DNA of 64,000 bases. Origin: Stenotrophomonas tumulicola (lineage in GTDB: Bacteria > Pseudomonadota > Gammaproteobacteria > Xanthomonadales > Xanthomonadaceae). The stretch lies in the NCBI RefSeq assembly GCF_014117215.1, contig NZ_JACGXS010000001.1, positions 744,001 to 808,000 on the forward strand, read 5' to 3'. A program made the translations under genes and the position numbers. Positions 7,929 through 16,187 of this stretch are shown piece after piece (the stretch's first letter is position 1; each line of letters starts with the position of its first letter). The notes beneath the pieces are model-generated. The model saw only the letters and a program-made list of their open reading frames with translations, ran no database searches and had not been told where the DNA came from.

Positions 7929-9416
7929 TCAGCCCGGGCGGACGGCCTGCGGCTCCTCGCCTGCGGCCAGTGCCGGCAGGGTGGAATCGACGGTCACCTG
8001 CGAATCGCCGCGTAGCAGCGCAGCCGCTTCGGTATCGCTGGCGACCGCTGGCGGCGAACCGCGCAGTGGCAGGCCGGCGGTTTCGCGCACGAACATCATG
8101 GTGACCAGGCCGATCACCGCCGCGCCCATCAGGTAGTAGGCCGGCACCATGGGGTCGCCGGTGCGTTCCACCAGCCATGCGGTGACCAGCGGCGTGGTGC
8201 CGCCGAACAGCGATACCGAGACGTTGAACGCGATCGACAGCGCGCTGTAGCGCACCGGGGTATAGAACAGCGCCGGCAACGTGGACGGCATCGAACTGGT
8301 GAAGCACACCAGTGCCACGCCGAGCAGCATCAGGCCGATGAAGATGAGTCCGTCATGCCCGCTGCGCACCAGCAACAGGCACGGGATGGCCAGCAGCAAC
8401 AGCGCGATGCACGCACCGATGATCATCGGGCGGCGGCCCAGCCGGTCACTGAACAAGCCACCGACGATGTTGAGCGGCATCATCACCAGCATGACGATGA
8501 TGATCAGCAGCAGGCCCTTGCTCTCCGCGTAGCCCAGGGTGACGCTGAGATAGCTGGGCATGTAGGTCAGCAACATGTAATCGGTGACGTTGAACACCAG
8601 TACCAGGCCCATGCAGATGATCAGCTGGCGGCCGTGCACGCGCAGCAGTTCGCCCAGCCCGGGACGTTCATGGTCGCGCTTCTCGGCTTCTTCGGCGTAC
8701 GCACGGAAGGCGGGGGTTTCTTCCAGCCGCATGCGCATGTACAGGCCCAGCAGGCCCAACGGACCGGCAACCAGGAACGGAATGCGCCAGCCCCAGTCGA
8801 GCATCTGCGTGGAGCTGAGCAGCATGTGCAGCGTGGTGACCGTCGCCGCGCCAGTGATATAGCCGCCCAACGTACCGAACTCCAGCCAGCTGCCCATCAG
8901 GCCACGGTTGCGGTCGGTCGAATACTCGGCGATGAAGGTCGCGGCGCCGCCATATTCGCCGCCGGTGGAGAAACCCTGTACCAGGCGCGCCAGCAGCAAC
9001 AGTGCAGGGGCCCAGATGCCGATGCGTTCATAGGAAGGGATCAGGCCGATGCAGAAGGTGCCCAGCGCCATCAGGATCATGGTGAACGCCAGCACTTTCT
9101 GGCGCCCGTAACGATCGCCCAGCGGACCGAAGACCAGCCCGCCAAGCGGGCGCACCAGGAAGGCGACGGTGAAGGTCGCGAATGTTGCGATCAGCTGTGC
9201 GGTCGGGTTGCTGGACGGGAAGAACACCTGGCCCAGGGTGACGGCGAGGTAACCATAGACGCCGAAGTCGAACCACTCCATCGCATTGCCCAGGGCAGCG
9301 GCGCCCACGGCACGCCGCAGCATTGGCTTGTCGACCACGGTGATCTCTTCGACCTCCATCTGCCGTCGTCGCTTGAACCAGCCAAAGTGGGCATGTGCAT
9401 TGGAATGATCCTGCAT
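7929..9416 (-). CDS. proP: ProP-type MFS metabolite:H+ symporter
   Basis: This is an inner-membrane proton symporter of 495 residues in the MHS family, which includes E. coli ProP (proline/betaine), KgtP and ShiA. Landmarks are GNAMEWFDFGVYGYLAVTLG in the first membrane segment, FGPLGDRYGRQKVLAF in loop 2-3, GFSTGGEYGGAATFIAEY in segment 5 and GLFSDRLGRRPMIIG in loop 8-9. The second of two in-frame ATGs is chosen because AGGAG lies seven bases before it. The substrate is probably a compatible solute such as proline or betaine, but another carboxylate is possible. The gene is monocistronic. Confidence 0.82.
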   Translation of the reverse strand: MQDHSNAHAHFGWFKRRRQMEVEEITVVDKPMLRRAVGAAALGNAMEWFDFGVYGYLAVTLGQVFFPSSNPTAQLIATFATFTVAFLVRPLGGLVFGPLGDRYGRQKVLAFTMILMALGTFCIGLIPSYERIGIWAPALLLLARLVQGFSTGGEYGGAATFIAEYSTDRNRGLMGSWLEFGTLGGYITGAATVTTLHMLLSSTQMLDWGWRIPFLVAGPLGLLGLYMRMRLEETPAFRAYAEEAEKRDHERPGLGELLRVHGRQLIICMGLVLVFNVTDYMLLTYMPSYLSVTLGYAESKGLLLIIIVMLVMMPLNIVGGLFSDRLGRRPMIIGACIALLLLAIPCLLLVRSGHDGLIFIGLMLLGVALVCFTSSMPSTLPALFYTPVRYSALSIAFNVSVSLFGGTTPLVTAWLVERTGDPMVPAYYLMGAAVIGLVTMMFVRETAGLPLRGSPPAVASDTEAAALLRGDSQVTVDSTLPALAAGEEPQAVRPG

Positions 9417-9884
9417 CTGCATCTCCTGTAAGAAAGAAAAACGGCAAGCCAGCGACCGGGGGCGCGGCAATGGAAAGGGGGAGGGTTGGCCGGAGCAGGC
9501 ACGGCACGGCGCATCGCGCGCAGGACGCGCGACGAAACACACGCTGGCGGGCAGTGGGGGCTGCGGGCCGGTGCGGGAGCGGAAGGAGGGCGTATTACAG
9601 GCAGATGCCTGCTGCTGTCAGCCGCCAGGGTCCAGGGCGAGTCGCAGGACCTTCAGCGCGGAAATCATCGTGGCAAGCAGGGAGCCGGTCGGCAAAGCTT
9701 CCCACGTGGCAGCAAAGCCCGTCACATGGTGAATCGTGTCGATCATCGCGGCGTAGTATACCTGCATCAGCCTGTGGCCGCTCGCAATCAGCTGCGATGG
9801 CACGCTGTGTTCCATCACCGCCGCGTGCGCCCGCGCAGCCGTGCGATGCTAGGCTGCCGGCCGGATACGCGATGGAACATCGGC
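9417..9884. other. Intergenic region between divergent symporter and phosphatase genes
   Basis: This stretch of about 470 bases carries the promoters of two divergent genes. A short hairpin CAGGCA-GA-TGCCTG lies near 9600, and one candidate small minus-strand reading frame is listed separately. No SMAG element, terminator with a U-tract or RNA gene was recognised. Confidence 0.5.
9618..9818 (-). CDS. Candidate small protein (66 residues), unrecognised
   Basis: The frame starts MMEHSVPSQLIASGHRL and contains a mildly hydrophobic C-terminal half (SLLATMISALKVLRLALD). Its amino-acid composition is balanced, unlike the Arg/Ala/Pro-rich shadow frames around it, and third positions are mostly G or C. 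The ribosome site is weak and no homologue is recognised. It would sit divergent from the HAD phosphatase gene. It could be chance. Confidence 0.25.
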   Translation of the reverse strand: MMEHSVPSQLIASGHRLMQVYYAAMIDTIHHVTGFAATWEALPTGSLLATMISALKVLRLALDPGG

Positions 9885-10595
9885 ATGGATTACCGTCTTT
9901 TCCTGTTCGACCTGGACGACACGCTGCTGGACTTCCGCGCCTCCGAGCGCCTGTCCTTCGCACGCACGATGTCCAGCCTTGGCATCGAAGACGCACCCGA
10001 TACGCTGTTCGCCGACTACCAGCGCAGCAACCAGCAGTTGTGGACAGACCTCGAGCGCGGGCTGGTCGACAAGGACTTCCTCAAGGTGGAGCGGTTCCGC
10101 CGCGTGTTCGCGCTGCACCGGCTGCAGGTCGATGCCGTGCGTGCCAGCCATGCCTACCTGGAATGGCTGCCGCAGACCGTGGTGCTGATCGACGGCGCAC
10201 GCGAGGTCTGCGAAGCGCTGGCAGCGCACGGCGAGATCGGCATCATCAGCAATGGCATCGAGCAGGTGCAGGGCCGCCGCATCGCCAATGCGGGCCTGTC
10301 CGACCTGATCGGTTTCGTCGCCACCTCCGAAGCCTGCGGCCATGCCAAGCCGGATGTGCGCTTCTTCGATTACGCCACGCGCATGGCCACGGCATTCGAC
10401 AAGGCGCGCACGGTGATCGTCGGGGACCGGCTGGAGGCGGACATACTGGGTGCCAACCGTTTCGGTATCGACAGCTGCTGGTTCAACCCTTCGCGCCGTA
10501 TCAACGATGGGACCGCGCAGCCCACCCATGAAGTGCATCGCCTGCATGACATCCCGCGCTGCCTCGGTGCCATGCCCGTGCGTGCGGGTGCATGA
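9885..10595 (+). CDS. YjjG-like HAD-family pyrimidine nucleotidase
   Basis: This 236-residue cytoplasmic phosphatase probably dephosphorylates nucleoside monophosphates, a house-cleaning role. HAD motif I is FDLDDTLLDF (nucleophile Asp9, acid Asp11), motif II is IISNG, motif III includes the lysine of GHAKPDVRFF and motif IV is VIVGDRLEADILGA. The cap between motifs I and II is the helical C1 type seen in YjjG. The reading frame is open far upstream, but MDYRLFLFDLDD is the natural family start; its ribosome site is weak. Confidence 0.85.
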   Translation: MDYRLFLFDLDDTLLDFRASERLSFARTMSSLGIEDAPDTLFADYQRSNQQLWTDLERGLVDKDFLKVERFRRVFALHRLQVDAVRASHAYLEWLPQTVVLIDGAREVCEALAAHGEIGIISNGIEQVQGRRIANAGLSDLIGFVATSEACGHAKPDVRFFDYATRMATAFDKARTVIVGDRLEADILGANRFGIDSCWFNPSRRINDGTAQPTHEVHRLHDIPRCLGAMPVRAGA

Positions 10596-10622
10596 TCGGG
10601 CCGCGCAGGGGGGATGGCGGGG

Positions 10623-10865
10623 TCAGTCGCCCTTGTTGCGGCCGCTGAAATCGAGCGGCGCGTCCGAGCCTTTCTGGTTGTCGCTCTCCCAGACCTTGAG
10701 CGAGTCGCATCGGCTTTCGCGCTTGGCGGCGTGCGGTGGCAGGTCCTTCACCGACGCAGACTCCTGGCAACGGGCATACATGGCACTGTCGTCATAGGTT
10801 GCGCAGGCCGACAGGCCTGCCAACAGGAAACCGGAAAGCCCTACGATCCGCAGATTGGCATTCAC
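10623..10865 (-). CDS. Small outer-envelope lipoprotein, function unknown
   Basis: This is an 80-residue product with a signal sequence ending in the lipobox LAGLSAC, so it is lipidated at that cysteine. The mature part is polar (CATYDDSAMYARCQESASVK...) with two more cysteines. The GTG start is supported by AGGTGA five bases upstream; the longer in-frame alternative would bury the signal peptide. It is divergent from the host-attachment-family gene. No specific family is recognised. Confidence 0.7.
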   Translation of the reverse strand: MNANLRIVGLSGFLLAGLSACATYDDSAMYARCQESASVKDLPPHAAKRESRCDSLKVWESDNQKGSDAPLDFSGRNKGD

Positions 10866-11055
10866 GTCCGTCACCTCTGTCCTGGTCAGGCTGGAAGCCC
10901 CGAGCATGCAGCATAGCGGCCCAGCCTGCCATGCCTCAACCCGGTTTCCTGCGCGGCTGCTGCACGCTGCGCACACGCCCAGCACGCGCGATGCTTACAG
11001 GGTGCACTCTACGGTGGGGTTGCCGGCAATTGCACCCGGATGGGAGGATTCATAC

Positions 11056-11469
11056 ATGTCGCGGAACATTCCACAAGGCGCACTGGTCGTCGTGGCCGAC
11101 GGTGGCTCGGCGCGGGTTTTCACCAACATCGGCAGTGGGCACGACCTGCAACTGCAGCAACGCGATGAGCTGACGCTGCGTGACGTGAGCGAGCAGGGGG
11201 TGTCTGGCCAGGGCCCCTCCGGGTCGGTTCCCAAGGACATGAGCATCGCCCAGCTCAACGAGGCGACATTCGCCAAGCAACTGGCCGAGCAGCTCAACGA
11301 AGATGCGTTGAACAACCGTTACGCGCACCTGGTGCTGGTGGCCGATCCACAGACCCTGGGCCGCATCCGGCCGCTGCTGCACAAAGAGGCCAACGCCCGG
11401 CTGGTGCTGGACCTCGCCAAGGACTTCACCAACGCACCGCTGGAAGACATCCAGCGCGCGCTGTCCTGA
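11056..11469 (+). CDS. Host attachment protein family
   Basis: This 137-residue protein matches the family named 'protein required for attachment to host cells', first linked to plant colonisation in agrobacteria. Characteristic parts are the N-terminal ALVVVADGGSARVFTN and the C-terminal HLVLVADPQTLGRIRPLL...LVLDLAKDFTN. The start is fixed by GGGAGG eight bases before the ATG. It has no signal peptide and is probably cytoplasmic; an eRF1/archaeal-release-factor-like fold is typical of the family. It is followed after five bases by a thioredoxin-fold gene, so the two likely form an operon. Confidence 0.82.
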   Translation: MSRNIPQGALVVVADGGSARVFTNIGSGHDLQLQQRDELTLRDVSEQGVSGQGPSGSVPKDMSIAQLNEATFAKQLAEQLNEDALNNRYAHLVLVADPQTLGRIRPLLHKEANARLVLDLAKDFTNAPLEDIQRALS

Positions 11470-11474
11470 CGGCC

Positions 11475-11798
11475 ATGCAGATGCCTGCCGACACCCATGC
11501 CGCAGAGCCCTCGCGCGGGGAGGTGGAAAGCACCCGGGGTTGGTTGCTGCTGGAGTTCGGCGCCAGCTGGTGCGGCCATTGCCAGGCGGCGCGGCCGCTG
11601 GTGCACGCCTTCCTGCAGCAGAACGCGGTGACCCACCTGTGGGTGGAAGACGGCAAGGGGCGGCCATTGGGCCGCTCGTTCGCGGTGAAACTCTGGCCGA
11701 CGCTGGTGCTGCTACGTGACGGCAGCGAAGTCGCCCGCGTCGTGCGGCCGCAGGGCGAGGATGACCTGCTGGCCCTGTCGCAGGCGCTCACCGTCTAG
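11475..11798 (+). CDS. Thioredoxin-family protein
   Basis: This is a 107-residue thioredoxin-fold protein with the active site WCGHC (LLEFGASWCGHCQAARPL) and the cis-proline segment KLWPTLVLLRDG. It has no signal peptide, so it is a cytoplasmic thiol-disulfide reductant. It is probably co-transcribed with the upstream host-attachment-family gene. The CGHC motif is more oxidising than CGPC, a property known from disulfide isomerases. Confidence 0.85.
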   Translation: MQMPADTHAAEPSRGEVESTRGWLLLEFGASWCGHCQAARPLVHAFLQQNAVTHLWVEDGKGRPLGRSFAVKLWPTLVLLRDGSEVARVVRPQGEDDLLALSQALTV

Positions 11799-11887
11799 CG
11801 GGTTGACCCCAAAGCGCGCAGTGCAGCATGCCGTCGGCGCCGGCCGATGCTAGGATCGAGGCTCCTGAATCGATCTAAATTCCGACC

Positions 11888-14230
11888 ATGGGAAACAGCG
11901 CAAGCAGTCGTTGGGTGGCCTTGGCCCTGGGAATCTGCCTGGCGCCGGGCGCGCATGCAGCCAGCGTGGGGGAACGCGCCTTTGCCGCAGTGGACCCGTT
12001 CATCGGGACGGCCGGCGAGGGACATACCTATCCCGGTGCAACGGTACCGTTCGGCATGGTGCAGCTGAGCCCGGATACACGCATCCAGCCGCGCGAGAAG
12101 GCCTATGACTGGGCGGCGGGCTATCGCCATGAAGACACCAGCATCGTCGGTTTCTCGCATACCCATTTTTCAGGTTCCGGCCACTCGGACCTGGGTGACG
12201 TGCTGCTGATGCCCTACACCGGTGAACCGGGACTGGAGCGCGGCGATCCGGACAAGCCCCGCAGTGGCTATGCCTCGCGGTTCCGCCATCAGGACGAGCG
12301 CGCCGAACCGGGCTATTACGCCGTCACGCTGGACGATTACCGCGTCCGCGCCGAGCTGACCGCCAGCGAGCGCGTCGGCGTGCACCGTTACGCATTCCCG
12401 GCGGGCGAGCAGGCCAAGGTGCTGTTGGACCTGCGCACCAGCCTCTACGATTATCCCGGCAAGATCCTGTGGTCGCGCCTGCGCGTGCATGCGGACGGCA
12501 CGGTGACCGGGTTCCGCGAAACCCGTGGTTGGGCACCGGGAAGGCAGCTGTATTTCGCCATGCGCTTCTCGCGGCCGATGCAGGGCCACGCCCTGCACAA
12601 CACCGAGGGCGACATTGCCTACAAGGGTTTCCCGCCGCCGGGCCATGACTCGCCACTGCAGCGTGCGCAGGTGGAGGGGCGGCAACTGGTGGCGACCTTC
12701 GATTTCGGCAGGCTGGATGCACCGCTGGTCGCCAAGGTGGCCATCTCGTCGGTGAGCGAGGCAGGCGCCATCGCCAACCTGGATGCCGAAGTCCCGGCCT
12801 TCGATTTCGACCGCGTGCGTGCCGATGCCAGGCACAAATGGATGGATGCGCTGGCCGTGCTGGACATCGAGGCGCCGCGGCCGGACCAGCGCAATGCCTA
12901 CACCGCGCTGTACCACTCGCTGCTCGGCCCGACCCTGTCGATGGATGTCGACGGCCAGTACCGTGGCCCGGACAATGCGGTGCACCACGCCGAAGGCTTC
13001 CGCCACCACTCCACGTTCTCGCTGTGGGACACCTATCGCGCGCTGCATCCGTTGCTGACCCTGGTGCAGCCGGAGCAGCGCAACAGCGATTTCATCAATT
13101 CACTGCTTGCCCACCAGGCGCACAGCCCCTACGGCATGCTGCCGGTCTGGTCGTTCCATGGCCAGGAAACCTGGTGCATGATCGGCTACCACGCCGTGCC
13201 GGTGATCGCCGATGCCTACCTGAAGGGCATTCGCGGCTTCGACGCGGACAAGGCCCTGGCGGCCATGGTGGCCACGGCCAATTACGGCCCGTACGACGGC
13301 ATCGCGCAGTACCGCGAACTGGGCTGGGTACCGATCGACGAAGAGGGCGAGGCGGCCAGCAAGACCCTGGAATACGCCTTCGACGACTGGACCATCGCAC
13401 GGATGGCCGAGGCGATGGGGCGCAAGGACGTGGCCGAGACGTTCGGCAAGCGGGCAACGAACTGGCGCCATGCATTCGATGCGGAGACCGGCTTCATGCG
13501 CGCGCGCAAGCGTGATGGCAGCTTCCGTACGCCGTTTGATCCGTCGGCCAGTGGCTATGGCACCGACTATACCGAAGGCAATGCGTGGCAGTACTCGTGG
13601 TACGTGCCGCAGGACGTGCATGGCCTGGCCGAAGCGCACGGTGGCTCCGATGCGCTGCTTGCGCGGCTGGACCAGGTGTTCGAAGCCAAGGTCGACCCGT
13701 CGGTGTTCGAGCACATGGAAGACATCACCGGCCTGATCGGCTGGTACGCGCATGGCAACGAACCCAGCCACCACGTGGCCTACCTGTATGCCCATGCCGG
13801 GCAGCCATGGCGCACCCAGTCCCGCCTGAAGCAGATCATGGACACCCAGTACGCCGACCGTCCCGATGGGCTGGCCGGCAATGACGACCTTGGCCAGATG
13901 TCGGCCTGGTACCTGTTCACCGCGCTGGGTTTCTATCCAGTGGCACCGGGCAGCGGCGAGTACATCATCGGCCGTCCGTTCCTGCCCAGGGCGGCGTTGC
14001 ACCTGCCCAACGGCAAGACCTTCAACATCATCGCCGAAGGGCTGGATGCCGGGCATGGTTACATCGCCTCGGCGACGCTCAACGGCAAGCCGCTGCAACG
14101 CACGTTCCTGCGCCATGCGGAGATCGTCGCCGGTGGCGAACTGCGTTTCGTGATGCAGGCCGAGCCGAACACCGCCTGGCCGGGGCAGGGCGCCGAAGCG
14201 CCGTACTCGATGTCGGCCGGCACCAGGTGA
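11888..14230 (+). CDS. Secreted GH92-family alpha-1,2-mannosidase
   Basis: The 780-residue protein carries a cleavable signal peptide (cleavage near AHA/AS, residue 25). The mature enzyme begins with the GH92 hallmark VDPFIGTAGEGHTYPGATVP. Further signatures are HSTFSLWDTYRALHPLLTL in the (alpha/alpha)6 domain, GNEPSHHVAYLY and AGNDDLGQMSAWYLFTALGF. Family members are calcium-dependent inverting exo-mannosidases that trim alpha-mannans or high-mannose N-glycans in the periplasm or outside the cell. It stands alone with no obvious Shine-Dalgarno before its ATG; TonB-dependent receptors nearby could import released sugars, but that link is speculative. Confidence 0.93.
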   Translation: MGNSASSRWVALALGICLAPGAHAASVGERAFAAVDPFIGTAGEGHTYPGATVPFGMVQLSPDTRIQPREKAYDWAAGYRHEDTSIVGFSHTHFSGSGHSDLGDVLLMPYTGEPGLERGDPDKPRSGYASRFRHQDERAEPGYYAVTLDDYRVRAELTASERVGVHRYAFPAGEQAKVLLDLRTSLYDYPGKILWSRLRVHADGTVTGFRETRGWAPGRQLYFAMRFSRPMQGHALHNTEGDIAYKGFPPPGHDSPLQRAQVEGRQLVATFDFGRLDAPLVAKVAISSVSEAGAIANLDAEVPAFDFDRVRADARHKWMDALAVLDIEAPRPDQRNAYTALYHSLLGPTLSMDVDGQYRGPDNAVHHAEGFRHHSTFSLWDTYRALHPLLTLVQPEQRNSDFINSLLAHQAHSPYGMLPVWSFHGQETWCMIGYHAVPVIADAYLKGIRGFDADKALAAMVATANYGPYDGIAQYRELGWVPIDEEGEAASKTLEYAFDDWTIARMAEAMGRKDVAETFGKRATNWRHAFDAETGFMRARKRDGSFRTPFDPSASGYGTDYTEGNAWQYSWYVPQDVHGLAEAHGGSDALLARLDQVFEAKVDPSVFEHMEDITGLIGWYAHGNEPSHHVAYLYAHAGQPWRTQSRLKQIMDTQYADRPDGLAGNDDLGQMSAWYLFTALGFYPVAPGSGEYIIGRPFLPRAALHLPNGKTFNIIAEGLDAGHGYIASATLNGKPLQRTFLRHAEIVAGGELRFVMQAEPNTAWPGQGAEAPYSMSAGTR

Positions 14231-14341
14231 TCCGGATCGTGGTGCTGCCCTGGCGGGTTGCGCCGTCGATGTCCGCGAGCGTGGGTATCCGGCGACGGCT
14301 GCGTCGCTAGCGAGGGAGACGTTCGCGCGGCTGCAGGGTGA

Positions 14342-15889
14342 TCACCCCTGCAGCCATTCCTCGCAGCCGCTGCCGTTGCCCTCGGTGACGGCAGCCGCCG
14401 CCACGCTGCAGTGCTGCTGCATGCGCTGGCGCAGGTGCGCCAGTGTTTCGGCGCCGGCATGGTCGGCGCTCCAGGCCTGCAGCTTCCTGGCCAGGCGCTC
14501 GAAGCGCTGGCGCGTGCGCTGGTGGTAGCCGCCCGGTTGCCCATCAAGTTCGGCGATCACCTGCGAGGTCGCTGCTTCGATGGTGGTGGCGTCCTCGGGG
14601 ACCAGGCGCAGCAGCCCTTCCACGTACAGCACGCCCCATTGCACGCGGGTGGCCGGTCCCTGCGCGCCTTCATAGGCCTGCCGCAGCCAGTCCACGGCCG
14701 CGGTCCGGTCACCCCGTGCTTCGGCCAGTTCGGCCAGCTCCGGCATGTAGTAATACGGCGTTTCGCTGCGCTGCAGTTCGGCCCGCAACAGGCTTTCCGC
14801 TGCCGCATCGTCGCCGGCCTGGCGCAGCGCGTAAGCGGCGGTGCTCACCGTCGCCTGGCGCTCATGGGCGGTGGTCGCTGCGGCATCGGCGGCCGCCACG
14901 CGTTCGCGCACGGTGTCGGCCAGCGGGGCGGGCAGGGCACCTTCGGGCTGCTCCAGCCGGGCCAGCGCGATCTCGGTGATGACGCGCGACAGTGCGTCGT
15001 CGGGCCGGTCGCCGCGCGCCGCATCGGCACGTTGCAGGGCACGCAGCAACTGGCCGCCCAGTGCCTCGCGGGAGGCCGGTCCTGCGCTGGCCCTGTCCAC
15101 CAGTGCGACCCCACGGTAGCCGAGCAGGTCGCGGTTGCGTCGCACTTCTTCCGGCGCAGCCAGTACCGCCTGCAGCAGTTCGCGCACCTCGGTGGCGGGT
15201 GCCTTGTCGATGTCCCCGGCAGCCAGCCCAAGCAACGCGAACCGTCGCGTCAGCGCGGCATCCGGTGCCGATTTCGCCAACTGCTGCAGGATCTCCGAGG
15301 CATCCTTGTCTCCGCTCAGGCGGCTGGCGTCCACCTCCCAGCCATAATCGCCCAGCACCTGCCAGTCTTCGGCATCCAGCCGGCCCGGGCTGGCCAGGGC
15401 CAGCTTCAAGGTATCGGCGACCGCGCTGCGACGTCCGGCGGCCACGGTCAGGGCGCGGGTGAGTTCGGCGCTGTCATTGCCGCCGGCAACGCGGGTGAGT
15501 TCGTTCTGCTGTGGGTCCAGCACGATCAGGGTCGGGTAGCCGCGCACGCCGAAGCGCTCGCCCCAGGCCTGTGCACCTTCTTCGTCGCCATCGAGGTAGA
15601 CCGGGACGAACCTGCCGGTGAGCGCGATGAAGGCCGGATCCTTGAACAGCCCGGCCTTGAGCTGGTTGCAGGGTGGGCACCACACCGCGCCCCAGTACAG
15701 CAGCACCGGCCGGCCGCTTTCGCGCGCCTCTGCGAAGGCATCGTCCACGTCGCCATGGCGCCAGTCGATCGCGCTGGCCTGCGGCGCGGTGCCTGCGCTG
15801 GTGGCGGTGCCGGCCGCAGGCGTGGAGGGAGTGCAGGCGCTCAGCAGGGTGGCGATGCCGAGCAGGCCGGAAGTAAGTACAAGGCGCAT
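14342..15889 (-). CDS. Lipoprotein with N-terminal thioredoxin domain and helical repeat region
   Basis: This is a 515-residue protein. Residues 1-19 form a lipoprotein signal (GIATLLSAC). Residues about 40-155 form a thioredoxin fold with active site WCPPC (LLYWGAVWCPPCNQLKAGLF) and cis-proline region RGYPTLIVLDP. The remaining 350 residues are alpha-helical and TPR-like, with repeated Ala/Leu/Arg patterns. It probably acts in the periplasm as a thiol-disulfide or folding factor. An upstream in-frame ATG (30 bases earlier) would destroy the signal, so the internal ATG is preferred. It is convergent with the GH92 gene. Confidence 0.8.
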   Translation of the reverse strand: MRLVLTSGLLGIATLLSACTPSTPAAGTATSAGTAPQASAIDWRHGDVDDAFAEARESGRPVLLYWGAVWCPPCNQLKAGLFKDPAFIALTGRFVPVYLDGDEEGAQAWGERFGVRGYPTLIVLDPQQNELTRVAGGNDSAELTRALTVAAGRRSAVADTLKLALASPGRLDAEDWQVLGDYGWEVDASRLSGDKDASEILQQLAKSAPDAALTRRFALLGLAAGDIDKAPATEVRELLQAVLAAPEEVRRNRDLLGYRGVALVDRASAGPASREALGGQLLRALQRADAARGDRPDDALSRVITEIALARLEQPEGALPAPLADTVRERVAAADAAATTAHERQATVSTAAYALRQAGDDAAAESLLRAELQRSETPYYYMPELAELAEARGDRTAAVDWLRQAYEGAQGPATRVQWGVLYVEGLLRLVPEDATTIEAATSQVIAELDGQPGGYHQRTRQRFERLARKLQAWSADHAGAETLAHLRQRMQQHCSVAAAAVTEGNGSGCEEWLQG

Positions 15890-16066
15890 GGGGAATCCGC
15901 GGGTGGAAAGGGGGCGCATCGACGCGTACCGCATTCTATGAAGCCCTGCCACGCCACGACCGGCCCGGCTGATGCCCGCTGCTCATGTGCTCAGGCCGGC
16001 TGGTGATATGTGCCGGCCGGCATGGCCCCGGCTTCGCGCGAGTACCCGCGTCGCCTCGCCGGCAGG

Positions 16067-16080
16067 GTGACGATTGTCAC
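16067..16080. promoter_or_regulatory. CRP/Clp-like binding site upstream of Oar-like receptor
   Basis: GTGA-CGATTG-TCAC is the GTGA-N6-TCAC core recognised by CRP-family proteins, including Xanthomonas Clp. It is followed three bases later by the palindrome ATCACGTGAT (16083-16092). It lies about 110 bases before the receptor start, a plausible activator distance. The rest of the 298-base region between the divergent genes holds no other recognised element. Confidence 0.4.
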
Positions 16081-16187
16081 GGATCACGTGATGCAAAACA
16101 TCGCAATGCGCCAGTTGCAGATAACCACTGCGTATTTCTCTGCTGGGCACCGGGCAGGGTTAATGAAGGACGTTCCTTCCCGCCTGC

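Noticed and set aside
7718-8104. A 128-codon plus-strand protein gene across the tmRNA-like region
   Set aside because: The frame passes through a strong terminator and overlaps the symporter gene antisense; the conserved features are RNA-structural.
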